From the NCBI GenBank assembly GCA_947034895.1, contig OX344762.1, forward strand, positions 17,960,760 through 18,024,759: a stretch of 64,000 nt of DNA, in the 5' to 3' direction. Of the stretch, positions 45,772 through 59,005 are shown piece by piece. How positions within the stretch are numbered: position 1 is the stretch's first letter; every line of letters begins with the position of its first letter. The notes beneath the pieces were generated by a model that was given only the letters and a program-made list of their open reading frames with translations, had not been told where the DNA came from and made no database searches. The stretch is from Rhytidiadelphus loreus. Taxonomy: Eukaryota; Streptophyta; Bryopsida; Hypnales; Hylocomiaceae. Position numbers and translations under genes: made by a program.

Positions 45772-48700
45772 ATGGTCACCATGGGTGCCGTCGTGAGGGA
45801 AGTGGTGACCTCGACCGTGCTGGCGAATGCGCACTCCGGCGCGGCTGGAGCGTCTTCCCCGGCGTGGATTGCCAAAGCTGGCTCTTCGTTCGTGGGGCGA
45901 ATTGGATGCATGCGTGAAGTGGGTTGCGGAAACGCCCTGCGCAGACGTGCGCAATTTGTGAATCGCGCGGAGACGAAAGGGCTGGTAAGCGCAAGCTCCT
46001 CTGCTCGTCCGACGCTTCTGACCTAAGCACCATGAAATCTTTGTGGTTTACTCTTTCTTTGCCAAAGAACATTCGTTTTCCCCATCGATGTGATTGAAAC
46101 GTGGGACCGAGTGTAAGTCAATTTCATGCGATTTGGATTGCGCAGGGTGTCCTACGAAGCGCGCTTGTGGAGCCTGAATTGTTGACCCCAATTAGTAACG
46201 AAGAGAATGGGCTCCCGAAGTTGCATCGCCTGGTGGAGGAGGTGGCGAGATCGGGCGACGGCCGTGCGCGCCTGCACCGAATTCTGGAGCTCGCGACGAA
46301 GCTGCCGCGTCTGTCCGCCGATGCGAAAGTGGGCGAGAACCGAGTGATGGGATGCACTTCCCAGGTGTGGCTCACCGTGGAGGTGTCCAACGATGGGCGT
46401 GTGTATTTCGGAGTGGACAGTGACGCCGAGGTCACGCGGGGGCTGTGTGCCGTCCTGGTGGAGGCGCTGGACGGGACCTCGGCGGAGGAGGTGCTGGCGG
46501 TGCCTGCTAGTGCTCTCAAGGGTTTGAACGTTGGGGTGGAAGCGCAATCGCGGGCCAATACGTGGTCCAATGTTCTGCTCACGCTGCAGAAGCGCACCAG
46601 AATGGCGATGGCGGAGAAAACAGGATTGTTGAGTGTTGAGCCGTTTCCTTCTCTGCTCATCACGGCTGATGATATTACGGCGCAAGGGGATTTTGCTCAA
46701 GCACAGGTATTGTGGATTCAAGTTGGCTAACGCCAATTGTTAGTTCTGGATTTGATTTTGGCTTCAATTGCCTCCTGTTTTCATTCTAGAGCTCCCGAAT
46801 TTTATAACATTCTTGAAAAGAGCTCCTGAGTTCATCTCCTAGTTCAAGGAGTAATCATGGGATACAAGATGCGCTTCTCCTATGACGTGGTCTTTCGTGA
46901 CACACATTGTTTTTAATCTTGAGTTCAAGAATTTTGAAGAAGGAAGCCCTTGATATCAGTCATTTCAATAGCTTCCTGAGCAGCTCCTGGATTGACACTT
47001 GTTAGCAAGCAGAACTAACAGGCTGTTGAGCACAGGCATATTGATTGAATCCAAATCACATCCTGTGCTTTTACATAGGTGCACTCGTAGAACAACTTAA
47101 GAATGTTATGTTGGGGGTGGAGTGCATTCTGATGTAATTTTTATTAATTTTTTGGTGTCAATTGTAAACCGGTATATACAACAATTGGCTTGTGTTGGTT
47201 ATTGAGCTGTGTTTGTTGGTCCGTTTTGCAGGCGAGGTACTTGTCACCTGACAACGCCAAAGTAGAAGAACTAGCAACATTGTTAAGGGAGAAGCAGATC
47301 GGCGTCGTTGCACATTTTTACATGGATCCGGAAGTGCAAGGCGTTCTGGTAGCAGCCCAAAAGCTATGGCCACACATTCATATATCAGACTCGTTAGTTA
47401 TGGCAGATCGGGCTGTCAATATGGCAAATGCAGGGTGCAAGCACGTTGCAGTCTTGGGTGTAGACTTTATGTCCGAGAATGTCCGTGCAATTCTTGACCG
47501 TGCTGGCCATGAAGAGGTATGTCAGAGTATTCTTTGCCAAGTGCTTTGAGCGAATAGGATTAAGAGTAGGATAGGATTCTCAACTTCTTGTGTCATTTTG
47601 TCATAACTTTCTTGAGTAGTGGCATGGCAACTTTGAAAACAGTGCCCTGTAAAAAGTTATTTAGAGCAAATTCATGCTGAATCTGAGCAAATCAAGTGAA
47701 AGTTAAGCTCCGACATACTGTTACTCACAGTTATTGACATTGGCTCATTGGCTTGAGTCACTCTCACTTCTTCGAATTGAGCTCAGCTCAGCTAAGCAAG
47801 ATGTCAGGAATTCCCTTTCATGCTAATTTAGAGAGTGCTCAACAAGTGTTCTTTAGAATGTTATGGTTATTGCTACTTTTTATGTTGGGGGCATTTGATC
47901 ATTGACTTCGTTCTCATTGTTTTGCGCTATCCAGGTTAGTTTGTACCGTATGTCAGCAGACCACATTGGGTGCTCGTTGGCGGAGGCAGCTGAGAGTGCA
48001 TCCTATATTGAATTTTTGGACAAGGCATCGAAAACGCCCAAGTCAATGCACGTTATCTACATTAACACGTCGCTTGAAACGAAAGCCCAGGCCCACTCCC
48101 GAGTGCCCACCATTACCTGCACATCATCCAATGTCGTGCAAACAGTTTTGCAGGTACGGTGGCTCTTTATTTTGTAACGCCCTGCTTCTTGTGACGAGCT
48201 TTGTTAGGAACATATGCGCATTGATATTGAGAAGATGAATTTTGAGGTAACATCATAAATTGTGGTTCTCAATCATGTGAGGTCTCCTTATAGTCAATGT
48301 GATCATGTCGAAGCCTCCCTGTGTGATCACTGTGATCTCCCATGAATCTTTGAAATGTACGCTTTATGATGCTATCTAAAAGTTCCTGGATGAGTCTAAT
48401 TTTATTGAATACCTTATTGTTCATTTTACCAGAATTATCGAAGACCTTATATATATTTGATATGATTGCTATGATAGGGTTTTGCCCAGCTGCCGGACTT
48501 GACAGTTTGGTACGGCCCAGATTCATATATGGGTGCAAATCTTGCTGAAATGTTTCGACAAATGCTATCGTTTAGCGACGATGAGATAGCTGCCATTCAC
48601 CCATCACACAACAGAGAAACCATCGCAGCACTTTTGCCACGCTTAAAATATTTTGAGGTACACGGTCTCTTGATGTTATCCCTCTGGTGTTTCATGAGCT

Positions 48701-50088
48701 TTTTGAAACTTATCTCTCGTGCTCAAAACTGTTCTTTTAGTTAAATAAAATTAGACATTTTCAACAACATCATAAAGACAATCTTCTCCATGATTCATGG
48801 TGTCGGTTCCTATGGAGACTTCCCTAGGTATGATGGGGTGGCCTTCACTGTGATCATAGGAAGGCCTACCCATGAATCGTGAGAAAGATTCTTTATGACA
48901 ACGTCTGAAAGATTCTTTTTGAGAACTTTTTTGAAAGAGTCGTATTGTAACTAAAATCTCTATTTCACCCTCTCAGACCATTTGCTGATATTGTCGTGCT
49001 CTAACGCAGAATGGTACTTGCATAGTACACGACATGTTTGGCAAGGAGGTGGTTGACAGAGTGCGACAAGGTTACGGAGATGCTTTCCAAACTGCCCATT
49101 TTGAGGTTCCTGGGGAGATGTTCGCACTGGCCATGGAAGCAAAACAGAGGGGCATGGGAGTAGTAGGATCAACCTCCAACATTTTGGATTTCATCAAGAA
49201 ACACGTCTCGGAGTCCCTGCAGCGAGGCTTTGAGGATCGTCTCCAATTTGTGTTGGGAACAGAGTCAGGAATGGTAACATCGATTGTAGGAGGGGTGCGG
49301 AAACTTTTACTGGATCATCAGAAGAGTCATGGAAGTAGCGCAGTTGAAGTGGAGATTGTGTTCCCAGTATCATCGGAGGCTATTAGTGCAACTTCATCCT
49401 CAAGCTCAAACGTTGCCCATGATTCAACTTTTGCAAAGCTGCCAATCGTTCCAGGAGTAGCTGCTGGGGAGGGCTGCTCTATCAGCGGTGGCTGTGCTTC
49501 ATGCCATTACATGAAGGTGAGAAAAATCTTTTCTCCAATCAGTTATGATCAGGGATTTCAGTAGAACTAGACTGGATCAGGAACTTTTAGTAGCTTATGA
49601 GGAGGTATCCCCCTGTGGTCACAATGATCATTCGAAAGCCTTCCATTTTGCTTAAAGGAAAGCTCTTTGGTGGGACAAATATCATGCTGACCGACAGTTT
49701 CATCGTGACAGGATTATTCCATGCTCTTGAACTTTACAACTTGCATCATGGTTCCTTGTATTGTAGATTGCTTCTCAGTCTTCACTATATTCGCATGCGT
49801 CTTATGATCTGCGGGAATGATTTTTCAGTCTGTAGGACTGTGAAAGTATCTTCTGACAATATTTCAATTGGTCTTGTGTACAGATGAATACTTTAAATTC
49901 TTTGCTGCGAGTGTGTCGATTAGTTGGGACTCCGGGCGAGCCTCTCCTCACCCCTCATCATGCACGTGCTTACACGGACCTGATAGATGGCCAAACACTC
50001 GGTGATCTCGGATGCGAGCCCATTCTTCACATGCGCCAATTTCAGGTATTTCATTTTTTTCTCTTTGATTCTTTTTTTTTGTGTGTGT

Positions 50089-50122
<34 letters not shown>

Positions 50123-50603
50123 GAGACAAGATTGAGGATGCTATTAAGATAAGATAAGATTCAAGAATTTGAATATATGTAGGGGTATGATTTTGGGGAG
50201 CGTATCAAGCTGTGGGAAGAGCACTTTGGGAACAAGAGCAAAACCTTTTGAGTTAAAATTTTTATCACTTCGTGTGAATTTCTTAAGCAAGTTTAAAGTG
50301 AGGTTGTAGACTACTAAAATTGACAATAGGCAGCCCTATTCCGTTCAAACATCACTGACCATAGATAATTGCCACAAGTCCAGCTGAGTGTTTGAATAGA
50401 TTGGTTATTGGTAATAGGGGTCAATATAGGAGATAGGATCAGGTCCCTCACAGTTTTAGTATCCTCTGCTTTACGTGTGATGCTTTCCGAAGTGCCCATT
50501 GACATGGGCTTCAATACGTCAACCAGGAGTATTTATGGGGTTTTTCTTTGTGCAGGCTACGGGGAGCCTTCCAGACACACTGGTGCAACAGATTTGCAGG
50601 TGA
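45772..50603 (+). CDS. NADA: Quinolinate synthase, SufE-NadA fusion (plastid)
   Basis: NadA condenses iminoaspartate with dihydroxyacetone phosphate to quinolinate, the second step of plant NAD synthesis from aspartate. There are eight exons: 45772-45984, 46146-46706, 47232-47516, 47935-48153, 48478-48657, 49010-49516, 49884-50045 and 50556-50603. All junctions are phase 0, giving 724 residues, close to the Arabidopsis enzyme. Residues 1 to about 75 look like a plastid transit peptide. About 85-215 is a SufE domain (KLHRLVEEVARSGDG, VMGCTSQVWLTV with the sulfur-accepting Cys), which supports cysteine desulfurase and Fe-S assembly. The rest is NadA, with the three expected [4Fe-4S] ligands in TCTSSN, TCIVHD and GGCASC, plus VVAHFYMDPEVQ and WYGPDSYMGAN. 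ATG 45772 is chosen as the first Met; an inner Met lies 4 codons later. Introns 3, 4, 5 and 7 carry repeats. Confidence 0.97.
47635..47885 (+). repeat. Dispersed repeat in quinolinate synthase intron 3
   Basis: This is the second copy of the repeat at 2909-3145 in DUS1 intron 2, same orientation relative to transcription. It is visible through GAAAACAGTGCC, TTGAGCTCAGCTC, GCAAGATGTCAGGAATTCC and TTTAGAATGTTATGGTTAT. The copies are diverged, so both insertions are old or the repeat was transferred long ago. Confidence 0.75.
48246..48376. repeat. Hairpin repeat in quinolinate synthase intron 4
   Basis: The left part GGTAACATCATAAA and right part TTTATGATGCTATC are inverted. The interior has TGTGATCACTGTGATC and CCCATGAATC. 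It resembles the hairpin at 48759-48909 in the next intron. Confidence 0.5.
48759..48909. repeat. Hairpin repeat in quinolinate synthase intron 5
   Basis: About 40 bp at each end form an imperfect inverted repeat. The left TCATAAAGACAATCTT...GATTCATGG matches the inverse of CCATGAATC...AAGATTCTTTATGA. The middle also pairs (TTCCTATGG with TCATAGGAA). It is a MITE-like foldback with no clear duplication. Confidence 0.6.
50081..50120 (+). repeat. GT dinucleotide microsatellite in intron 7
   Basis: There are about 20 GT units with one GG interruption, 36 bp into intron 7. Confidence 0.95.
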
Positions 50604-50830
50604 CAGATTTATCAGTGATAAATTGGAGAGCTTGCTTGTTTTCTGTGTGCAGCTGGTGGGAAGTAGATTAAAGTAGGAAGATGGAAAGGCTGTTTTCGTT
50701 TTACTGGGCCGCTTTGGAGGATTGAGCAGAAGAAACTCCTTTGTACAACATGATTTGAATATTTTTTCTGGACGTCTTTCCCTTACGCTGTTTATGGATA
50801 CTCGCATTATTCTGTATTGTCCTGACAGTA

Positions 50831-51259
50831 GGGGTAGTCACACCTTCTTCACTTTGCACTTGGAGAATGGAGAATGAGAAGTTGGTGAGGGTTTGGAGGA
50901 GCCAATGGGAAGCCGTGGTGAGTGAAGGAGGTGTGACACCCCTAAAAGATGTGTTGAGAGTGGAGAATGAAAAAAGTGGAGAAGCAACTTACCTAAACCT
51001 AAGATTAGATGTAAAGTTGGAGGAAAATCGGCAACAACAAAGGTAAAGCGGCAATGAAAGGTAAAAGTGTAGAGCACAAAAGAATCTTCTTAAGTGCTTA
51101 AATCTTCCGCACTCCCAACCTTCACCTCAAGAGATGAAGACTAGGAGTGTGGAAGATATAAGCACTTAAGTATATTCTACCAACATGAAGCCAACCCCAA
51201 GCCGCCACCTTTCCATTCTCCATTCTCCAAGTGCAAAGTGAAGAAGGTGTGACTACCCC
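50831..51259. mobile_element. MITE with a perfect ~46-bp TIR, TA-flanked
   Basis: The left end GGGGTAGTCACACCTTCTTC continues to about 50876 and is an exact inverse of the right end, through CATTCTCCATTCTCCAAGTG. TA flanks both sides (50829-50830, 51260-51261). A second internal hairpin pairs CTTAAGTGCTTA with TAAGCACTTAAG around 51093-51172. The length is 429 bp and it has no transposase. It begins 227 bp after the quinolinate synthase stop codon. Confidence 0.85.
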
Positions 51260-51261
51260 TA

Positions 51262-52682
51262 GTGATTGAAATATGAGTTAGCAACTTGTGCACAGTAAAA
51301 GTAATGCAACTCCAATTTGAACCCAGAAGAATGTCTTCTAAATTTTGACTTTCAAGCGTTACCTTTCAAACTAGCGTATCAACCCCCAAGAGTACCTAAG
51401 AGTACTTGATAGGAAAGTGCATGTAGATTTTGAACTTTTTTCGCAAAATTGATTGTGGTATATGAAGTACAATATAGACCTCACATTGAGATTCTACAAA
51501 AGAACTCTCCATAGATCATATTTTTGTTACTTGAAATCCAAATTTGGTATGCTTGATTGCCTTGATTGGAATTGTACAAGAATTGAATATTCATTATGCA
51601 AAAAGAAAAATATTAATTATATTTTATAGTATGCAAAAAAAAATTGAATGGCAAAAAAGAATTTCCGTAACATTGCTTAAGGGTATTGTAGTATGGTTTT
51701 ATTGATGATTGGAAACTCTTTCCTACCGCTTCAAATCCTAAATTTATAATTACAATTAATTTTGACTTTTGAACACACTACTCTTTTTTATTTTGGCCTT
51801 TTCAAGGGCACAAAGATTGGCTCTATAGCTTTAGTCAATGAATATTTTGTAGAGAGGCATAATGGATGCTCTTAACTATTGAAGCATATTCTTATGTCGA
51901 TTAGGAGTTTAAATTTGTTTTTTCTAATAAGTCTATGACCAATTATAAGGGCCTTTTACGAAAAACTTTAAAAATTAATAACACATTTCTTGATTCTACT
52001 TGGAATACTTTACCCAAAGGCAAAAAAATGCATACCATGTTCAATCAATTTAACACTTCAGTGCACCAACTAAGCTAAATTGTCCTTTGGACAAACAACA
52101 ATATTATACTTCACAAAAAAATGGTCTCTTCATCCATTATCATACTAGTGCAAGGCTACAAATGCATATCAAGGACATAGTCATGCTAACCATGTATAAG
52201 TGGTAGTGGGAAAAGTCAAATCCTCTAGATTGTTCCCATTCAACTAGTGAATTGGGTGGAGGCCAAATAAATTTTTGGAAAAGCTTGTACAATAGGCAAC
52301 TAAAATCAATTCTAGCTCTACCAACTTGTATGCACATGGGTAAACTAGACTCAACATGTGTTCTTAACGTTAATGCCATGGTCTAATAATTCTTGTAATA
52401 ATTCCACACTCTTTTAATAATGCATATGTTGTCTTAAGCATTAATGCCATGACCTAATAATTATATATTCTTCTAATAATGCATACATTGTCAATTTTAA
52501 CCCCCCATCATTGTCACATATAATATTCAAATTTTCTAAAGAGAATCTCACAAAAAAATCCTAATAAATTGCAATTTGGGTTCTCTTCATGCTACATTAG
52601 AAGCTTTTCAATCTCTCATTTGACTAAATAATTGAGAAGCATACTTGTTTTTGAAGCATTAGATGGGATTCAACCCTTTGGG
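51262..52682. other. AT-rich intergenic DNA, repeat fragments
   Basis: A piece of the foldback arm seen at 4760-5478 recurs near 51535-51600. Short direct repeats (CATTAATGCCATG.CCTAATAATT near 52370 and 52437) are present. No gene was recognised. Confidence 0.4.
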
Positions 52683-52749
52683 AGGGCCGTTTTAGGCTGG
52701 TTCCCATTGTTGAGAACCATGCTGTCTGGAATTTTTTTAATTTAATTTA

Positions 52750-52835
<86 letters not shown>

Positions 52836-52946
52836 TAATAATAATAATGCCTGTTGATGACTTGATGTGGCCGTCTCTCAACCACATCAGCAAATTGTGT
52901 GGCAAAGATCCCAACGCAAGGGAACACTAGGGAACTCGTAGCCCTT
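52683..52946 (+). repeat. Dispersed repeat with a conserved stem-loop, copy 1
   Basis: It starts AGGGCCGTTTTAGGCTGGTTCCC-like and ends AACTCGTAGCCCTT, as does the copy at 61587-61834. It holds a stem-loop TTGATGTGG / CCACATCAG (52862-52890) with loop CCGTCTCTCAA. An AT microsatellite fills its middle. It is probably a short non-autonomous element with ~6-bp inverted ends (AAGGGC/GCCCTT). Confidence 0.6.
52754..52831 (+). repeat. TA dinucleotide microsatellite
   Basis: This is an uninterrupted run of about 38 TA units inside the repeat at 52683-52946. Confidence 0.97.
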
Positions 52947-53436
52947 AATTGCAACAGAAACTCATCTAATGTGGTTTTTGAAGTGATTTTTGAAGTTTGT
53001 TGCTAAACCTTGATATATGACAATGTATGGAGATGAAGCACATTTGCTTCTTTTAGCTTTTATTTATTTATTTTGGTAGTTTCTCCTTAACAAACACACC
53101 TTGCACATCTGATAAATCATTTAGAGTTGCTTGCAGGTGCAATTGCACTATCGTTTATAGTGGTTGCTACATGATTTGATAGACACTTTTGGTTAGTCGA
53201 ATTCCACCAATATATGTACATGATGTTGTAAAAGATGATGTTTGACACTTTCTAGATGTTATTTTTAACATTCGAACAATTGATAATTTACTAGTTGACT
53301 TGTGGTCATTCATGTGAGAATTTGAATGATTTATACGGATATGGTACATCTACCATCTGTAAATACACAAATATAGTGTGTAAAATCCTTAGCAACTAGA
53401 ACCTTGGTTCTTTTAGCACATACATTCACATACTGA

Positions 53437-53721
53437 TTGGTGCAAGTGAAGCTGTACTTGATTGAAGATTTAGCCTACCCAAGCTGCCTTTATTTGCTCA
53501 AGAACTATAAGTCAAGAAACCCTATATTTTGTAATGAGAAGAAATTTGATTATTTTATCAGTACACGCGGGGTTGTATTAATCAATGCTTTGAATAATTG
53601 TTGGAGGATTCTAAAGAGCTCTAGTAGCAACATTGACAAGTATGAGATTGTCACAATTACATGTTGTCTGTATATAACTATTGCTCAAACTATTGTGAAC
53701 TGCATAGTAAGAAGCTTCTAG
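53437..53721 (+). pseudogene. PIF/Harbinger transposase, C-terminal remnant
   Basis: The frame reads YLIEDLAYPSCLYLLKNYKS, then FDYFISTRGVVLINALNN, CWRILKSSSSNIDKYEIV and CCLYITIAQTI. This follows the DDE_4/HARBI1 pattern (Y-LGDSGYP---WLM-P, FN---S--R-VVENAFG-LK-RWRIL, CC-LHN). The catalytic Glu of the VVE motif is replaced, and no N-terminal half is seen, so it is dead. It may come from the family that mobilised the TWA-flanked elements in this window. Confidence 0.55.
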
Positions 53722-53882
53722 CACTATAGATCCCTAGGTATGTTGTCTGCTACCGATAACTATTGTGAGCTGCATAGTAAAAAACTTCCAGCACTACAGA
53801 TCCCTAGGCATGTTGCTTGCTACATAACTATTGTGAGTTGCATAGTGAGAAGCTTCTAGCACTACAGATCCCTAGGCATGTG
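53689..53882 (+). repeat. Tandem repeat, about 3 units of ~69 bp
   Basis: Units begin ACTATTGTGA.CTGCATAGT at 53689, 53759 and 53827 and carry CTTC.AGCACTA.AGATCCCTAGG. The first unit overlaps the end of the Harbinger remnant, so the array grew out of its 3' end. Confidence 0.85.
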
Positions 53883-55720
53883 ACAAATCCATTTGTTGGA
53901 AGGCATCGTGGAGCACAACATTTGCCAAATGATCAAGATAGAAAAAAAACCTTGCTCTATAGTTAGCAAATATAGTCATTTATTTTTTATAATTTTGCAA
54001 TAATTATTTTTTCTAAGTTTATAATTTTTTTATTTATAGTCTTTCATTGGGTTGTTCATGTATTTATAATCTTTTATGTATTTCTTTCTTTATCTTGTAG
54101 AGCACATACACTAGATTGTTCTTATGGTTACAATCTTTGTCTTTGTTTTGGGTATTAGAAATGAGTACAACCTTGAATTTTATAATTTCTAGAGATGAAA
54201 CTATACACTTTTATTTTGTCATATTTAAAATTATTTAGTAAAAAAGCTTGGGTCCAATAGCTTGTGCATTTGACCCCTTTAAAGTCCCAAGGCCTTTTTT
54301 CCATTAAAAACCACACAAAATCCTATTGTAAAAACCCTATTGCAAAGATTAAAAAAACAACTTTAGAAATTATTTTTCTTTTGCATATCTAACCATACAA
54401 ATCTTGTACTAGACTAGTATAAGAATGTATGGAATAAATTTAAGAAACTTTGGCCACATAGATTGCAAGATATTTGCATTCAAAGTGAAATAAATAAGTT
54501 TTTTTCCACCTTACTCAACTAGATTTTTTGGCTTTGAACATGTGCACTATTTATTTTGATTTTCTAATTCTTTATGTTGAAGAATTGAGTTCAGAATCTA
54601 ATTAAAGAAATTCAACCAAAAAACACTTAATTTTCATTCATTAAATTTTTTTTAAGTAGAAGTAGGTTCAAGATTGAAGGGAAAACTAAAAGTGTTAATA
54701 GGTCTAAGATGGATTTGAAACACAATAAATCCAATGGCAAGATTGTTCTAGCAAGTAAACTTAACCATTTTTAATCCCTAAATGCCCAAGGCCATTTTTG
54801 AGGTTCTTGAAATTTGCTCTAGATTGAACAAAAAGGCAACATATAGATAAGTTTTATTAATTTTTAAAAATTGTAACCATACAAATTCAAACTAGACGTG
54901 TTAGTAAGAGATCACATTGGAAAATAAACAAAACAATATCACTCATGGATTGAAAGAATAGAAAGTTTGATAATAGATGTGCTAAAACTATGAAAGCGCT
55001 TTGAAGTCTTTTAATCCTCTTTTCACATCTTAGTCAAAATCTACTCTACAATTTTTTAAATGAATTTCTAATGTGATTTCTCCTCCAAGATCTAATATAT
55101 TTGAGGCTCATTTCCAATGGACACCCTTGCACAAAACCTTCTTTAGAAAAATCATAATCGTTCATTTTCAAAATTGGATTTTTGATGCTAAAATTAGACT
55201 TCAAAAAGAATATTTCAAAAATAATAACTTCTTAAAATAATAACTAGATAAAGTTTTATTTAACTTCAAAAATTTTGTCTACACCAAAATTTGGTGCCTC
55301 AAGAATTTAGGGCTAACAATTCTTTTTGAAATATTGTAAAAATTTCATTACAATGCCTATGATAGACAAAGAAATTTCACCAACAATTTGTTTTTCTGTC
55401 AAGCTGAAATGTAAACAATAACTCTATCATTGGCACTTTGAGAGGTATCATGACTATGAATAACATTTGCAAATTATCTTGCTACATGTTCTTGAGAAGC
55501 TCAAATTGCATGCAAGGCATCCAATTTGAACTTCTTGTTGTCTTTTTGAAGTTGAATTGTAATCTCCATCTTCATTTCCTCAATATGAGCAAATATTAAA
55601 ATAAAAAAAACATTTAAAAATTAAGGAATTAATATTACCCGACATGGCAATCTCTCAACATTGTTGGACTGTTACTGCAGTGGAGTTCCTATAATGTGAG
55701 AACTCCAAAAAACTTACAAT
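53883..55720. other. AT-rich intergenic DNA, no gene seen
   Basis: No open frame of note, no TIR pairs that I could confirm, and no RNA gene were found. Confidence 0.4.
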
Positions 55721-55724
55721 CTTC

Positions 55725-55975
55725 TAGAGGCCCCAAAACTTAGCGCAGGGAGAATTGGCCCCCTCATTGCCCCGGTCAACTTTGGTTTGAAAAAAAAAAA
55801 ACCTATGTTGTGCCAATATTTTGGTAATTCTTGCTTCTTCTCGAAGGAATTTTGGGCATTTGATTGCAAATATGAATTCAGAATTTCCAAAAAAAATGAA
55901 GCCTTGCAAATAAAAAATTCCAAGGTTTGCCCTGGAGGGGCAATGAGGGGGTCAATTCACCCTGGCCCAAAACAC
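55725..55975. repeat. Inverted-repeat element, GGCCCCCTCATTGCCCC ends
   Basis: The left GAATTGGCCCCCTCATTGCC and right GGGGCAATGAGGGGGTCAATTC are inverted copies with one mismatch. The centre is AT-rich. Its GGGGGTCAATTC end relates it to the family at 8240 and 56030. Confidence 0.65.
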
Positions 55976-56029
55976 ATAACTTACGTTCCAGTGTAGTAAC
56001 TTATTATTCTGATGTGATATGCCCAGGCC

Positions 56030-56255
56030 AGGCCAGAGAGAACTGACCCCCTCGCTCGGCCCTGCGGGCAAACCCTGGAATTATTTAATTTTCGCATGTG
56101 AATTTTTTTGCAAATTTTAATTCATATTTGCGATCAGAGACCCCAAATTAGTCAAGGAAGGTCGAAAGTATACCCTAGAACGGCCCAAAATAGGGGGCTT
56201 TTTTTTTACATGCACCCCTGGTAAGGACGAGCGAGGGGGTCAATCCACCCTGATC
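56030..56255. repeat. Inverted-repeat element, GACCCCCTCGCTCG ends
   Basis: The left GAACTGACCCCCTCGCTCG is matched by the right CGAGCGAGGGGGTCAATCC. The interior aligns with 8240-8420. It lies about 310 bp upstream of the PGES2-like start codon. Confidence 0.65.
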
Positions 56256-56566
56256 CCCAGGCCACGGCAGGTGCCGAATGATTTGGACACACGCCGACGT
56301 GTTCACATAGAGTCCCCAGGCCTCGACCTCACCTACGTGGCACAAATCAGATGCCAACTAGACGACACTCACTGAGCACACGCTCGGGACCTGGATCAGC
56401 CCGTAGCCCGTGGGCTTCCAACTGCACTCGTGTCTCGCTTCTCCGCATCGGTGTTTCCGGTGGCAGCCACACTCAGCACTGCATTGCAGGTGCAGTAAAT
56501 TAGGGCTTCGGGGAATTCATTTCCGAGGCCAGACTTCCAGTTCGTGGTGGTTTCTCTTGCTGCGAG

Positions 56567-59005
<2,439 letters not shown>

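Noticed and set aside
45195..45954. Long minus-strand and alternative plus-strand frames in the GC-rich leader of quinolinate synthase
   Set aside because: They are shadow frames of the 5' leader and first exon and have no conserved domains.
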